Positions 51,201-62,134 of a stretch of DNA of 64,000 nucleotides are shown one piece after another. A program made the translations under genes and the position numbers. How positions within the stretch are numbered: position 1 is the stretch's first letter; each line of letters starts with the position of its first letter. This DNA comes from Onchocerca volvulus (Eukaryota; Nematoda; Chromadorea; Rhabditida; Onchocercidae): NCBI GenBank assembly GCA_000499405.2, contig HG738140.1, positions 10,319,560 through 10,383,559 on the forward strand, given 5' to 3'. Under the pieces are notes generated by a model. The model had not been told where the DNA came from. It saw only the letters and a program-made list of their open reading frames with translations, and did no database searches.

Positions 51201-51875
51201 GAGTATCTGAATTATCAAAGTTATACTAGATGCTTTTATGATAATTTAAATAAATAGCACATTTATATTCTTATCTTAAATTTTTTAATGCAATGTAAAA
51301 TTTTTAATCTTTACTTTTTCATTCAGTTGTTCAACAGTTTTCTTTTTTGCATAGAAATTAAATTAGATTAAATCAAAACTGAAAATCAATTTAATTCTAA
51401 GAAGTTTTCATTAAATCTGCATAATATTGTAAGTAATAACCGTGTCTATGAAATGATACCGATAGAAGTAAATGTTGTCGATAATAAAAGTATAAAAAGG
51501 GTAAATTCTTACATGCAATACATTTTTGTTTTTATACCATTTTCAGTACGGTTTCGACAAAACTAACATTTGAAAGTTGGTTGACTGCTTCATTATAAAA
51601 TTTTTTCACATTTTAAATTATTATTCAACAGTAATAATAAAATTTTATATGTTCACAATTTAGTAGAAACATTAGATGAAGAAAGAAAGCATCGATATTA
51701 GTCTTTTAATGATTTAGAATCAGATGAATTCGTGTGAATTTTTTTGTTCGAATTTTTAAAGCTGCAAAAAGAAGGAATTTCTTACTTTCGAATTCTTTAT
51801 AACTTCGATTAAGAAATTCAAAATTTCCGAGCTTTTTCGCTTGAAATAGATTTTAAAAAATAGTAGAAACAACGA
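48240..51875. other. Intergenic, AT-rich, no recognised gene
   Basis: Includes a TC microsatellite (48585-48602), poly-A near 49542-49560 and a long AT hairpin with an ambiguous base at 50948-51065. Short open frames have no family resemblance. Confidence 0.5.
50948..51065. repeat. Long A/T hairpin plus a third copy, with one unresolved base
   Basis: ATTCTACGTTATTTAAAA (from 50948) pairs with TTTTAAATAACGTAGAAT (ending 51008) through a poly-A/poly-T stem of about 24 bp. A further AAATAACGTAGAATC copy lies at 51051-51065 after a TA run. The only N in the window is at 51039, so the assembly is uncertain here. Confidence 0.7.
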
Positions 51876-51881
51876 AGAAAG

Positions 51882-52885
51882 ATGAGTAGTGGTTATGAAG
51901 CAATCGCTGTATCAGAAAACACTGCGGTGCCATCGAAAGGAAAAAAAAACCGAGCAGAAAATGATGTTGCAGTTGGTATGCTAACATAATTACTCTAATT
52001 AAGAACAAATTCGAATCGTTGTGAATGAGAATATAGCAAATCTGGTTTTGATGATTGATATTTAAGTATTAATCGATCTGAAAGCTTTAACTCTCTTTCA
52101 AATGATCAAAAAAGTTAACAACCTTCATTGTCCATCCTTTATAGTTTCCTGAATTCGTAATGTTCTCTTTTCTTTGATAGTGACCATTTCTGTGGGATTG
52201 ATGTGTTTGTATGGTCTAATCATTCATTTGACTTATATTTATATCATAAATTAATTTGTCTAATATTTCAATTATTATATTATTTCCTTAAAAAATTCTA
52301 ATACTATATGGTTCATGGAAAAACTTTTGTTGGTGTATCCTCCGCAACAGAATATTATTTGATTTTTTCGCAGTTGAAAAAACTCAAAAAGTAGAATATA
52401 AAAATGAAGTTTGTTAGGTACGTATAATTGATTCGCGAATTGGGAATACTGTAGATCATAGATCAGAAATAATCGAATATTAATTAAAAACATCAATTCG
52501 ATCGCTGGTATCATATTGACTCCTTAATTTTTTGCCCAGGATTTATTCAATAGCATTTTTAATCTGATCATTCATCCATAAGTCAGCAAACTTACTAATA
52601 TTTCAGCTTACTTTGTTCAGATGGGACGAATCAGTATATGTATTTTTCTCTTTTATTATAAGTTGGTTTGATTTAGGAAAATTTTCTGAACAAAAAATAA
52701 ACAAGCAGTAAAAAAAGCTGAAATTACATGAAAATTACTAAATTACTTTTTATTTTTTAAAATGAACAGGTAAATATGGTTGGTCAATTAAAGCAATTGT
52801 TCTGATGTTCATATTAATCCCTTTGATGATCGCGTGTTTTTTTACTGCTGGTATTGGATTTGGCAAAATATGGAAGTCAGGTTAA
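51882..52885 (+). CDS. 69-residue single-pass membrane miniprotein
   Basis: Exons 51882-51975 and 52770-52885 join in phase 1. The N-terminal half is hydrophilic and lysine-rich (MSSGYEAIAVSENTAVPSKG, then KKNRAENDVAVG). The second exon gives KYGWSIKAIVLMFILIPLMI and ACFFTAGIGFGKIWKSG, a single hydrophobic helix with a short tail, so a type II or tail-anchor-like membrane topology. No family is recognised. Good splice signals (GTATGC donor, AACAG acceptor) and the conserved-looking domain split make it a probable real gene. Confidence 0.55.
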
Positions 52886-52889
52886 CAGG

Positions 52890-55285
52890 TCGAATTCGAA
52901 ATTTTTTCCCTCCGAAATTGCTATAAGCATCATAAAAATTTGATTCAGCATTTTCACAAATAAAATTGAATTGTAAATTGCATCATTAAAAATGAATTTT
53001 CTATGTTATTTCCTTTCAATCTTTTGGCAGATAATGTATTTCTGTAGATTTCATTCATTCACGAACAAATCATTTTTTACACTAACAGTTTAAATTTTTT
53101 AAAGTTTTATTGCAATTTCATTTTGCAAATTTCCATTATTTTCAGATTGCTTCTTTATGTTTGAAGTTATCACATGATTTGATGAAAAAAATCTGAAAAT
53201 CAACAAAAGTTCGAATTTAAATTATTTGTTTTAAAAAGAAAGAGATGGAATGATTTATGTCCATAAATTGTTACACGAATGAATGAATCAGAAATCAGTT
53301 GAAGAAAAATGCAGCTTTAGTAAAATTATAATGAATGAGAAGCTGCTTGACGCCATTGAAATAAATTAAATGAATTCGATTTCAAACTTGTGATGTCAAA
53401 ACAAAAAATGGATAAGCATATAAATGAGGTCAAGCATCCGCGATAGAGGGAGAACTACTGTCAGCTCTCCGTTCACTTCAGTTTGACCTTTGCTGATCCA
53501 CAAACTGAAGAATTTATTTCATTATGTTTGTGGTTTGAAATGTCATCCTAGCATCGTTTATTATGGGAAATGGAACCAGGCTGACAAGATAGTTGGTTCA
53601 TGTTCAGCTCTCATTGACCATTTCGTTCATTTAATTCATTAATTATTCGAACTGATACTTATCAATGAATCTGCGACATTTTGTTGATATGTGCATTTCC
53701 AGACGCTAATTTTGACGTTTTTCCTTTTCTTTTTTTTTTTTTTTAAACTAAACGTGCCTATTGGAATGCAACGTTGTATCAGAATCTCAAATCAATTAGC
53801 AAGAATTTGAAACATTGTGTAAAATTGAATACAGAAAGTAGGCACGGTCAAGAAAACTAGTCCTTTCACTTGCTTCTATCTATTACAGGTGTGACAGGTA
53901 AAAAAAAATAGATATATCTATATAGAAACACGCATCTACTCGAATGCAACTTTGCATCAAAATTTCAAATCAATCGGTGAAAAATCTGAAACGCTCTGTG
54001 GAGAGAACAATGAACATTTACATTTTTATTTATATTGATCGATCGTAATCCTATGCTATTTAGCAAGAAAAGTCCTGAAATTTCTTTTTAAATTCAATTT
54101 TCTCGAATATAGATTGTGAGCTAAGATATAAATAGTTATATATTTCCACTGCTAAAAAATATCATTTTGCTAATATATCGGCTAAAGCATTCACGAACAC
54201 ATATTACGCTCATCACTTTCAATCAAATAAGACTTCTTAGGTCTTTTTTGCATTTTGAGACCCAAGGAGAACTGTATGCAGATGCAGGTGTTTGGGAACA
54301 AAGATTAAGTGGAAAAATCAAGTATTTACAAGATAGCCGAGGAACATGCTGAACATCAAGAATTGAGAGACAGAAGAAAAAAAAGGGGGTCATGAGTTTT
54401 ACAATCAATAAACGACATAGGAATAAAAGATTCATACGAAAATCGCAAGTCTTGTGCGAAAAAGAAGGGATTCGATATTCTTTGGAAAGCATGGATCTCA
54501 GAAGGATACCACTGAGTTCTAAGCTGTATTTGCTTTTCAAACGAAGTTGACTGCAGCGTCAGAATGCTTCATCACCCAAGAAATTATCCGTAAAATGATT
54601 CATTACCCTCCATAATTATATCATAACTGAAAATATTTTAAAAGTGCTGTAAGAAACTATTGATTTGGCAAATTATTTTTTGAGAAGCTTAATAAGGAGA
54701 AATAATCTCTAATTTATATCTTAACTGTTGAATTGTATCCTCTAATTTATATCTTAACTGTTGAAGCAATTCTAGGAAACTGAACCAACCGTAAAATCCA
54801 GGAATCTTGTGAATGAATACAACTAGAAACGACATGCAAATGCATGAACTTTATTCAAACAAAACATCACCATCGTTGTACCAGCAATATAGGATAATCT
54901 ATTCAAACTTATTCTGATTTTCTAGAACAGTTTTGAAGATTTTTTCTCTCCTCAGCATTTTAGAAAACCAAAAGTTTTCTCCACAATTTCTTAAGCAGCT
55001 AAGCAAAAAATACGAAAATATGCCATGATTTCAAAAATGATTGTTATTAATATGGCGTGTACTTTTAAAAATTTCATAATTGAAATCGGCTGATACAAAG
55101 CAGCCAAAACATGGGAATAAAATTAAACGAACGAGATCTTACGTATTTCATATGAACAAGTTTATGGGCGTATCCATATGCAGCTTAAATATTATCGTTA
55201 TTATCAAAATATGCTTAATTGCACCAAACAAAAACAATCATTCAGAAGAAAAATAAACTTAAAAATGCATTGCATACAAATTTTT
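52890..55285. other. Intergenic, with repeat fragments
   Basis: No gene is recognised. Helitron-end-like repeats lie at 53750-54040. A direct duplication of CTCTAATTTATATCTTAACT with 33-base spacing lies at about 54707-54766. Confidence 0.5.
53750..54040. repeat. Two tandem fragments of the Helitron-associated repeat
   Basis: Both fragments carry the CTA(T/C)T(G/C)GAATGCAAC...TTGTATCA/TTGCATCA and AATTTCAAATCAATCGG blocks seen at 20213 and 21540. The second is preceded by TATCTATATAGAAACA and ends near TTTTTATTTATATTGAT. Confidence 0.65.
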
Positions 55286-55291
55286 GCACGT

Positions 55292-56940
55292 TTATGGAGC
55301 CGAAACTTTTGGATGTTTGGAACTGCGCATGTAAGCATCTAATTCTCGATCCAGTTCCTCAGTTGTTACTTGCGGTTTCCGAGATGTATTCCTCAATCGA
55401 CGAAAGCCACCACCTCTTTTTTTCGTCCGCAAATTGTTGCTACCGAACCGAACACTACCTCTCGTTCCTCGTTTTGTTACTCGACCCTGAAATTAAAACT
55501 TACACCAAACTTTTTTAAACTTATGTAAACTTCTATAAAACTTTTTTCTCAGTATAAAAAAAAAATTAAAATAAATATAGCTCGGAAAATATTTAATACA
55601 AATCCTTGATCCAGTTTTAACTCTGTTAAATTTCCGAACATGATGTAATAACTTCAGCAAAACCCAAATTCAACCAATAAAAGATACAAGATAATAGTCA
55701 GATCAAAGATTTAAATGAAAAGTCAACTTCAAAAACAAAACTAACTTGTGAGACACTTCTCATGAAATCATTCTTCGTTAATACGAATAAATCCATCAAT
55801 TTCCCTAAAAAATCCAAATCATTAGAAAACAAAGTATAACCAACTAATAATCTTATATAAAATCTATTTTAAACAATGGTTCTGATAAATTCTCAATTGC
55901 TGTTGTAGGTTAAAAAGAACCAAACTATCTTGCAGCAGACAATACAATTGCTAAGATGTCAGTCAGGGTTTAATAATTTAACCATACTGTCTTTCATTAA
56001 ATTATATAATAGTCGAAATCTCTAATGAATTGATAAGGCATATGCAGCATATTATCACAGTTATTATAATCATGTCATAATTTCAAAAAATTAAGGAAAA
56101 CGAGGAGCAGATATTCATAAAAGTTAAAAAAAATCAAGACTGAACCATTTTTATATAGTAATTTGCAAAGAGAATGGGCATACTGTTATCACAATATGAG
56201 AGCAATAAGCTAATGAAGTGATTTCAATCTTAAGGAAAGTTAAAATTGTTTCTTACCATCTAATCTTACTCCAGTAAACTGCCTCTTCAATTTCATACCA
56301 TCTTCAAATCTCTTGAATATCACAACAGCAGTACCAGATGGGCTACCATCTGATTCATACTGCACAGCAACATCCTCATATGGATGCTCTGCAAATAATT
56401 CCTGAAATAAAATACAAAGGACTCTCAATTTTTTAAAAAGACGAGAGAAATTAATCACATTAGCATTGTTACATAATATTTATTTAATGTAATAGACTAT
56501 TTATTCCACTCTATTAAAACTATTAGTTGAAAAAATTGAAACTAGCCTGTAAATCTGTCGTTGTGACCATTGGTCCGAGATTTGATATGTTCACAATACA
56601 CATATTGGCATCACGTTTGAGATTGTTCAGACGGAAATCTCCTTTTGGACGCTGAAAATATAAGAGTTATTAGCGTGAAGGAAAATAAACATGCAAAACT
56701 CAACTTCAAAATCTGTACTTAAGTACTTCAAAATGAAAATCCGCAAAACAAATAAAATAAACAAAACCATAAAACGCTTACCCGATTGGTGATTACTGGA
56801 ATTCGACGCACGCCACCGCGAAAACCACGTACACTTCCTCCACGCCTAGTAGTACCAGGACGTCGATTCACGCGAAACTTAGGGCCACCACGTGCAATAA
56901 TTTCATCGAGTGAAAGGCTGATTAAATCATTCACAGACAT
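55292..56940 (-). CDS. ALYREF: THO/TREX mRNA export adaptor ALYREF (REF) homologue
   Basis: This is a nuclear RNA-binding adaptor that links spliced mRNA and the helicase UAP56 to the export receptor NXF1. Minus-strand exons: 56940-56782, 56651-56547, 56401-56257, 55804-55746, 55486-55292, giving 220 residues. An N-terminal UAP56-binding motif (NDLISLSLDEII, residues 4-15) is followed by an Arg/Gly-rich segment (TTRRGGSVRGFRGGVRR). The RRM covers about residues 70-147 (MCIVNISNLGPMV, ELFAEHPYEDVAVQY, GTAVVIF, GVRLDGKLMDLFVL). A second Arg-rich segment (RVTKRGTRGSVRFG) precedes the C-terminal UAP56-binding motif (TTEELDRELDAYMRSSK). The intron after exon 2 begins with GC rather than GT. Phase and homology (DLQ followed by ELFAEH) leave no alternative. 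Confidence 0.95.
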
Positions 56941-56944
56941 TGTT

Positions 56945-59075
56945 TTTCAGAGTTCAGTAATAAGAGAACAAAGGGCACTACTGACGAGGAAAACAACAAT
57001 CTATAAATTGTATCATAATTTATTTAATGATCAAAAGTTTTAATCCAAAAACTGTGCAAGAATAATCTGTTGTTGCTACCAATTATAAAAGCATTGCATC
57101 AATATAGAGGAACTAAAAATATGTCTCGACAGATATTAACAGCTATTAATCCTGCAATCAATCCCAGAAGTACAGCCTCTGTTAGGACTACTATTTAGCA
57201 TTTGGCAACTTCATAAAACCCTCTAAGTAACATAAATTGTTAGCACAATTCTCCACCGAATATTTATGGAATGATAAGGAAACTAATAATTCAACAAATA
57301 AGCTCCAACTTCCAACTATGTTCACGCACACTTTATAACTCTGATGATTTCTTAGCATTATGGTATTCTACTATTATTTTGATGATTCTGTAGATTATGA
57401 TTACTTAATAGATCAGAGTCAGTTCCCACATTTTTTTTTTTTATTTTTTGAACATTTCTTATTAATGACAATTTGTCATTTCGCATAATTTCTGATATGG
57501 CAATTTAAGTAGCAGCATTAGCAATGCTCTTATATCTAAACTTCAGACTAATAAACTAAAACTGGTAAATAATGCGATATGATTATAATAAGCCTAATCA
57601 GAAAATAATACTGGGATAACTGAAAACTGTCTTAGACAGGTTGTGGAATGAATTCGAAACATCTCCCCTGAATAACGGACATCTGAAATTATACCAAATA
57701 CTCGAACAAAAGTTCTGGATCACGAGACAATGTGCAAACCCGAGAATCAAGAATAACGAATAACACTGAAGCTAAAACTCTAATTTAGCACAATTAGCAA
57801 ATATAGTGCAGGAAGTATCGTGACGAAACGCATCGCATCAATTGCAGCTCCATATATAATCAATTACAATCAATTAGCAACCATTTCTCTGATTCTCTAA
57901 TGCGCCTAGTAAGGCATTATTAGATGTCATAGTATCAGGGTGATATAGTGTAGTGGATGGAGAGGATTGGGAATTCCAGGATTTATGAGATAGTGCGCTT
58001 CTAGAGAATAAGAGGGTCTTCGGATAGATTCATCCTATCAATGGAGCAGTGGTCGAGAATGAAATGAAAGAGACATCATAGTTAAAGAGGGTAGAGATGA
58101 ATCGAGATTGTTAGAACAGGATATGTGTGGAGTTCATGACCTTCGCTTGATCACTCTTGAATAAGTGGTCCTTAATTTTGTCAAATTTTCGTCTGGAATT
58201 GAGAGATAGTTCAGCAGTCGTAAATGTCACCCATTTTTTCTGTCATCCATCCTTTCCTACTCCCGCAATTCCGACCACTGAGACTGCTGCAGAGAAGAGG
58301 AAGAATTATTTGAATTATATGCAAACGTTCTTGAAAATTTGCATTTTGATCTGGAATTAGGTCTTGTCATACGACAATGTTCCCAATTGTGGATGCTAAC
58401 AAAAACTAATTTCCGAAATCGAAGAAAAAGAGGCTTATTAGGCATTTTTTTCATGCTTTCCTTAGAAACTGCGTAGAAAAGATGCCTAATAAGCCTACTT
58501 TTACATTCATCACAGTTGTACAAGTTAATAGCAGCAATTGCCATGATAATAGTCAAACATCGAGCAGTTTTTATTGATTTGAACTGAATTTAATTTCTGA
58601 AATGAAAAATGCGGTTCTGGTACTGAATAATTTTGAACTGAAAGAAATCCTGGTGTCGGAACAATTTATTTTATTTTTACCCATATTCGAAATGAATAGC
58701 TATGTTTCAGAACTGGCAATTAAAGTAACGGATAAATATGGCAAAAAGCAAGTAATTAAGCTAAGTAACTTCTTTCAATCAACTGCTACAAGTGATCACT
58801 TTAATTCCACGCAGTGCATTTTATCAAACGCGATTCTTTAGTAGCGAATAGTAATCTGAAACAAATATATCGAATGGAATGGCTTGTAATTCTATTTTCA
58901 TTTGCCATAATCTCTCGTAAAGTAACTAGCTTCTAGCATAATAATCGTTTGACCAAGAATCAATAAATCATCTAAATTGAGGAGCGTTTAAAATTTCTCT
59001 TTCAAAGCATATTCCTTTGAAAAGTGAATTTTTGATATCAAAATTAGTTGGCAGATAATCAGGAACATAAATATA
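56945..59075. other. Intergenic, one hairpin, no recognised gene
   Basis: A plus-strand open frame at 58602-58841 (79 residues, starting MKNAVLVLNNFELKEILVSE) has coding-like composition but no acceptor or family resemblance. I leave it uncalled. Confidence 0.45.
58431..58496. repeat. Perfect 15-bp stem hairpin of about 66 bases
   Basis: Arms 58431-58445 (AGGCTTATTAGGCAT) and 58482-58496 are exact reverse complements. The adjacent T-rich and A-rich inner flanks can extend the stem around the 36-base loop. Size and shape resemble a microRNA precursor, but a MITE or chance repeat is equally possible. Confidence 0.55.
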
Positions 59076-59079
59076 CATG

Positions 59080-62000
59080 TTAGAATTTTAAATTTATGCA
59101 ATTACAATAGAAAAGAGGAAAAATGAAATCACTGAACCTGTATAAGAAGCATGCAAGAAGTGAAGCCAGACAAGGTCCAATCCAAAAAACTCCTTGCATT
59201 TGTAGAGGTGCGAAATTGCAGTCAATGCTGCGGTAGCTCGCCAATGCAAATGCAAGTAAGGGATTCCATCCAACGGTTGAATTCAATAGACTGTAAGTGA
59301 ATTAGCATGATGGAATGAAGAGGATGTTGATTGTTCATTTGAGTGCTGCTATTCCATCCTTTTTCCCTTGCAAATGGAGAACTTTATACTAACTTACTGC
59401 TAAGCAGTCCTTTCATTTCCGTTGGCCTTTTTTTTATTTCTCTCCTAAAAGAGACAGAAAGTGGAAATTAATTGAACAGTTACAAAATTGGCGTAGTTTT
59501 TAAACACTTCTAAACATTTTCTTCCGAAAAATTTCCAGAATTTTGTAAAGAAAACCGACCATAGCAATGATGAAACAAACACAGCTGCAGCGACTGATAG
59601 AGGACTGTCTCCTGGTTGTGCCAAAGCTGTCAATCCGGAGCCTGTTCGTGTAGTTATGAGGAGATGAATAATAACAACTAGCAAAGTACCAATGAACTGA
59701 GAAAGAATCTAAAAATTGTTATTTATGCAAATAATTACATCCGGATTTTATAAAAATTGTGACTTCGTGATTGCTTCGTGATCTCCAGATATTAGAAGAA
59801 ACATTTTTTTAAATTAAAATTTTTTGAATCATCCGAAGAATGTACAGAAGGATTCAGAACGAGGGTATGTTAATGGAATTCAATTTGTGGCAAATTAACT
59901 TCGCTTATTAGCAATAATTCAAATTTCAAATTCGAAAAATTCATTACTGTGATATTTAACGAGTATGGAATCTAAATAATCTATACGATTAGTTGACAAC
60001 TTGAAAGTGATGCTTACTAAATGGTACGTAGCATCAACACGATCAATGGTAACATTAGGTATGATTGTTGGCATTTGTAATTCTGAATCACCAAATCGAA
60101 ACATCTGCAAGAAAACTTTCGCTTTTTAACAATTTATCAGTGTAAGAACATTTTGATCAAGCTATTAAAATTAGTAAAACAAGAGATCGATTATTAATTA
60201 CCGCAAAAGCAGCAATAGCAGTTACAGAAGCAAATATCTGCATGATGATCATAGCAAAGCACATTGGCCAAGCAGTAGTAAGGGCAAAGAATTCAGCCAA
60301 AGTAATCACTGGATTCAAATGTACACTGCAAATAATGAATTCTTAGAGGGCAAGTTCATCAAATACAAGAATTTTGTTGCCATTCAATTTGTATTAGCGT
60401 GAAAGATTTGATTTTGTTCTCTACCTTTATAATATTTCCTGGAAATGCATCAGTATTTTATTTTTTCCCTCTTTTCCCGCATTTGGATCATAGCAGTATT
60501 AATTTTCTAACTTGAATTTTTTAAAGCTAACGTCTGTTAGCTGAATCACAATATATTGTATTGCGATTAATTTGCATAACGATGGCAAATGTGGATAATA
60601 GGACTGAGAAAAATCGAAAAAAAGAAAGCGAAGTTGGAGGGCAAGTAAACTTTTGACATAAAAATTGTAAATTCCTTTAAAATTATTATAAGCGACCAAT
60701 TTCTTCACATATCTTCAAACTAAGAACTGATCCGAAGAACTTCAGTAAATAGTGTATGAAGCGGTTCAATGGATCAATCTGTTTTAACAGTTAACATTTA
60801 TAATAACTTTTCTGGAAAGATCCTTCACTTTCGGGATATATTATTCTATCCATTGAAGTTATATGGAATGTAATTCTGGCTCAGTTGCTGAGAGAAATTT
60901 GATGATATATAGCGAATAAATGGCAATTTTTTAGGATTTTGACTGGAAAATGATGGTTAATTTTGAAAATGAAGGAATAAATTTTAAAAATTTTCGAAGC
61001 AAATCCTCAATTTTTCAGTGAAGAATTCAGTTCAGTTGCATTAAGAAAAAAGGTGAAGAGAAGAACAATGCTTTACAACTGTATGTTTTTTTGTTTTATT
61101 GCTAATTACGTAATATTATACTTGATTAAATGGTTATAATAAAGAGATTTTTGGACAAGGTTTTCTCAAACATAATGCAAACAATTCACATCATGAAAAT
61201 TTCATTTTATAAAAGCTCATTTCCAGATCAGTTTTAAATTATAAAAAGTTCAAATTATTAAAAATTTTAAAAAAAAAATTTATTGAAAAATTTACGTTTG
61301 AAAGGCCATAATCATTACAAGCATAATTACTGAATCAGTAAGTGCTTGTAAAATTATTCGTTCAGTACTGGATGCAGTGATATGTACTGATAATTCGCTT
61401 TCCATTACTTTTCCAATGAAAATAGATAAAAAGACAGCAACAAATTCTGCTAAACATGGACGAATTATACGGCCGAAGCAACTTATCTGTAAATTTTAAT
61501 TGTTTAATGCAAAATGAAAAGTATTTCTGACAAATTTCATAATTAACGATGGGTTTTTTTTTTCTTTTTCAAGTAAAAAGATGCAGCTAATAAGAGAGAT
61601 CGAAAATTTCTCCCGCAATTCAAGGAATCTTTTCATTGTTGTCAATAATTTGCTTTATTCTTAATACTATTTACAAATTTCATGTTTTTGATTTAATTGT
61701 CCTTCATAGTTCATTTGCCTTTGTATCACTCAAAAAACTTTAAACAAGACAGCTGAGCCATCCGTCTACCATCAGTTTACATCAATCCTACTAATCAATC
61801 AATCAATCAATCAATCAATCAACCAATCAATCCTACCGTTCATGAAAGATTAGGAACAAACCTTATGATCCATATCATTGCACTGATACTGCACAGTGCT
61901 TGGTGTGTGGTAATTATTATATTTAATAGTGTGATTATTATTCTTCAGAAAACTTCTCATCTCGAAATTACTGCTCTTTCCATTTTCATTCACATTCCGC

Positions 62001-62128
62001 TCCTTGTCATCACGCATTGTTCCATTCAGCTTTCCGTTCAATGTTGCACAACGATTCTTTTTATCAATCGGAGATTGAGGAAACGAAGATGCGTCATATT
62101 CCAGGTCACCGTAAAACAGTGAATCCAT
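59080..62128 (-). CDS. Atypical aquaporin with NPV and NPL motifs
   Basis: A membrane water/solute channel of the MIP family. Minus-strand exons: 62128-61862, 61486-61296, 60325-60202, 60104-60018, 59696-59560, 59290-59080, giving 338 residues. Residues 1-89 are hydrophilic and Asn/Lys-rich, presumably cytosolic. The core then shows IIRPCLAEFVAVFLSIFIG (TM1), ALTDSVIMLVMIMAFQTVHL with NPVITLAEF (loop B), WPMCFAMIIMQIFASVTAIA, FIGTLLVVIIHLLITT, SVAAAVFVSSLL, then VGWNPLLAFALASY (loop E) and MQGVFWIGPCLASLLACFLY. Both NPA boxes are altered (NPV about residue 157, NPL about residue 278), as in unorthodox AQP11/12-like channels. The last exon is read through to the stop at 59080. A GTTCAG site after LYR could instead be a donor to an unseen exon, so the last 15 or so residues are uncertain. 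Confidence 0.85.
61789..61832. repeat. (AATC)n microsatellite
   Basis: About ten near-perfect AATC units lie just inside the first aquaporin intron. Confidence 0.9.
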
Positions 62129-62134
62129 CAGCAG

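Noticed and set aside
58602..58841. 79-residue plus-strand frame
   Set aside because: Composition is plausible but there is no acceptor near the start, no family and no neighbouring exon.
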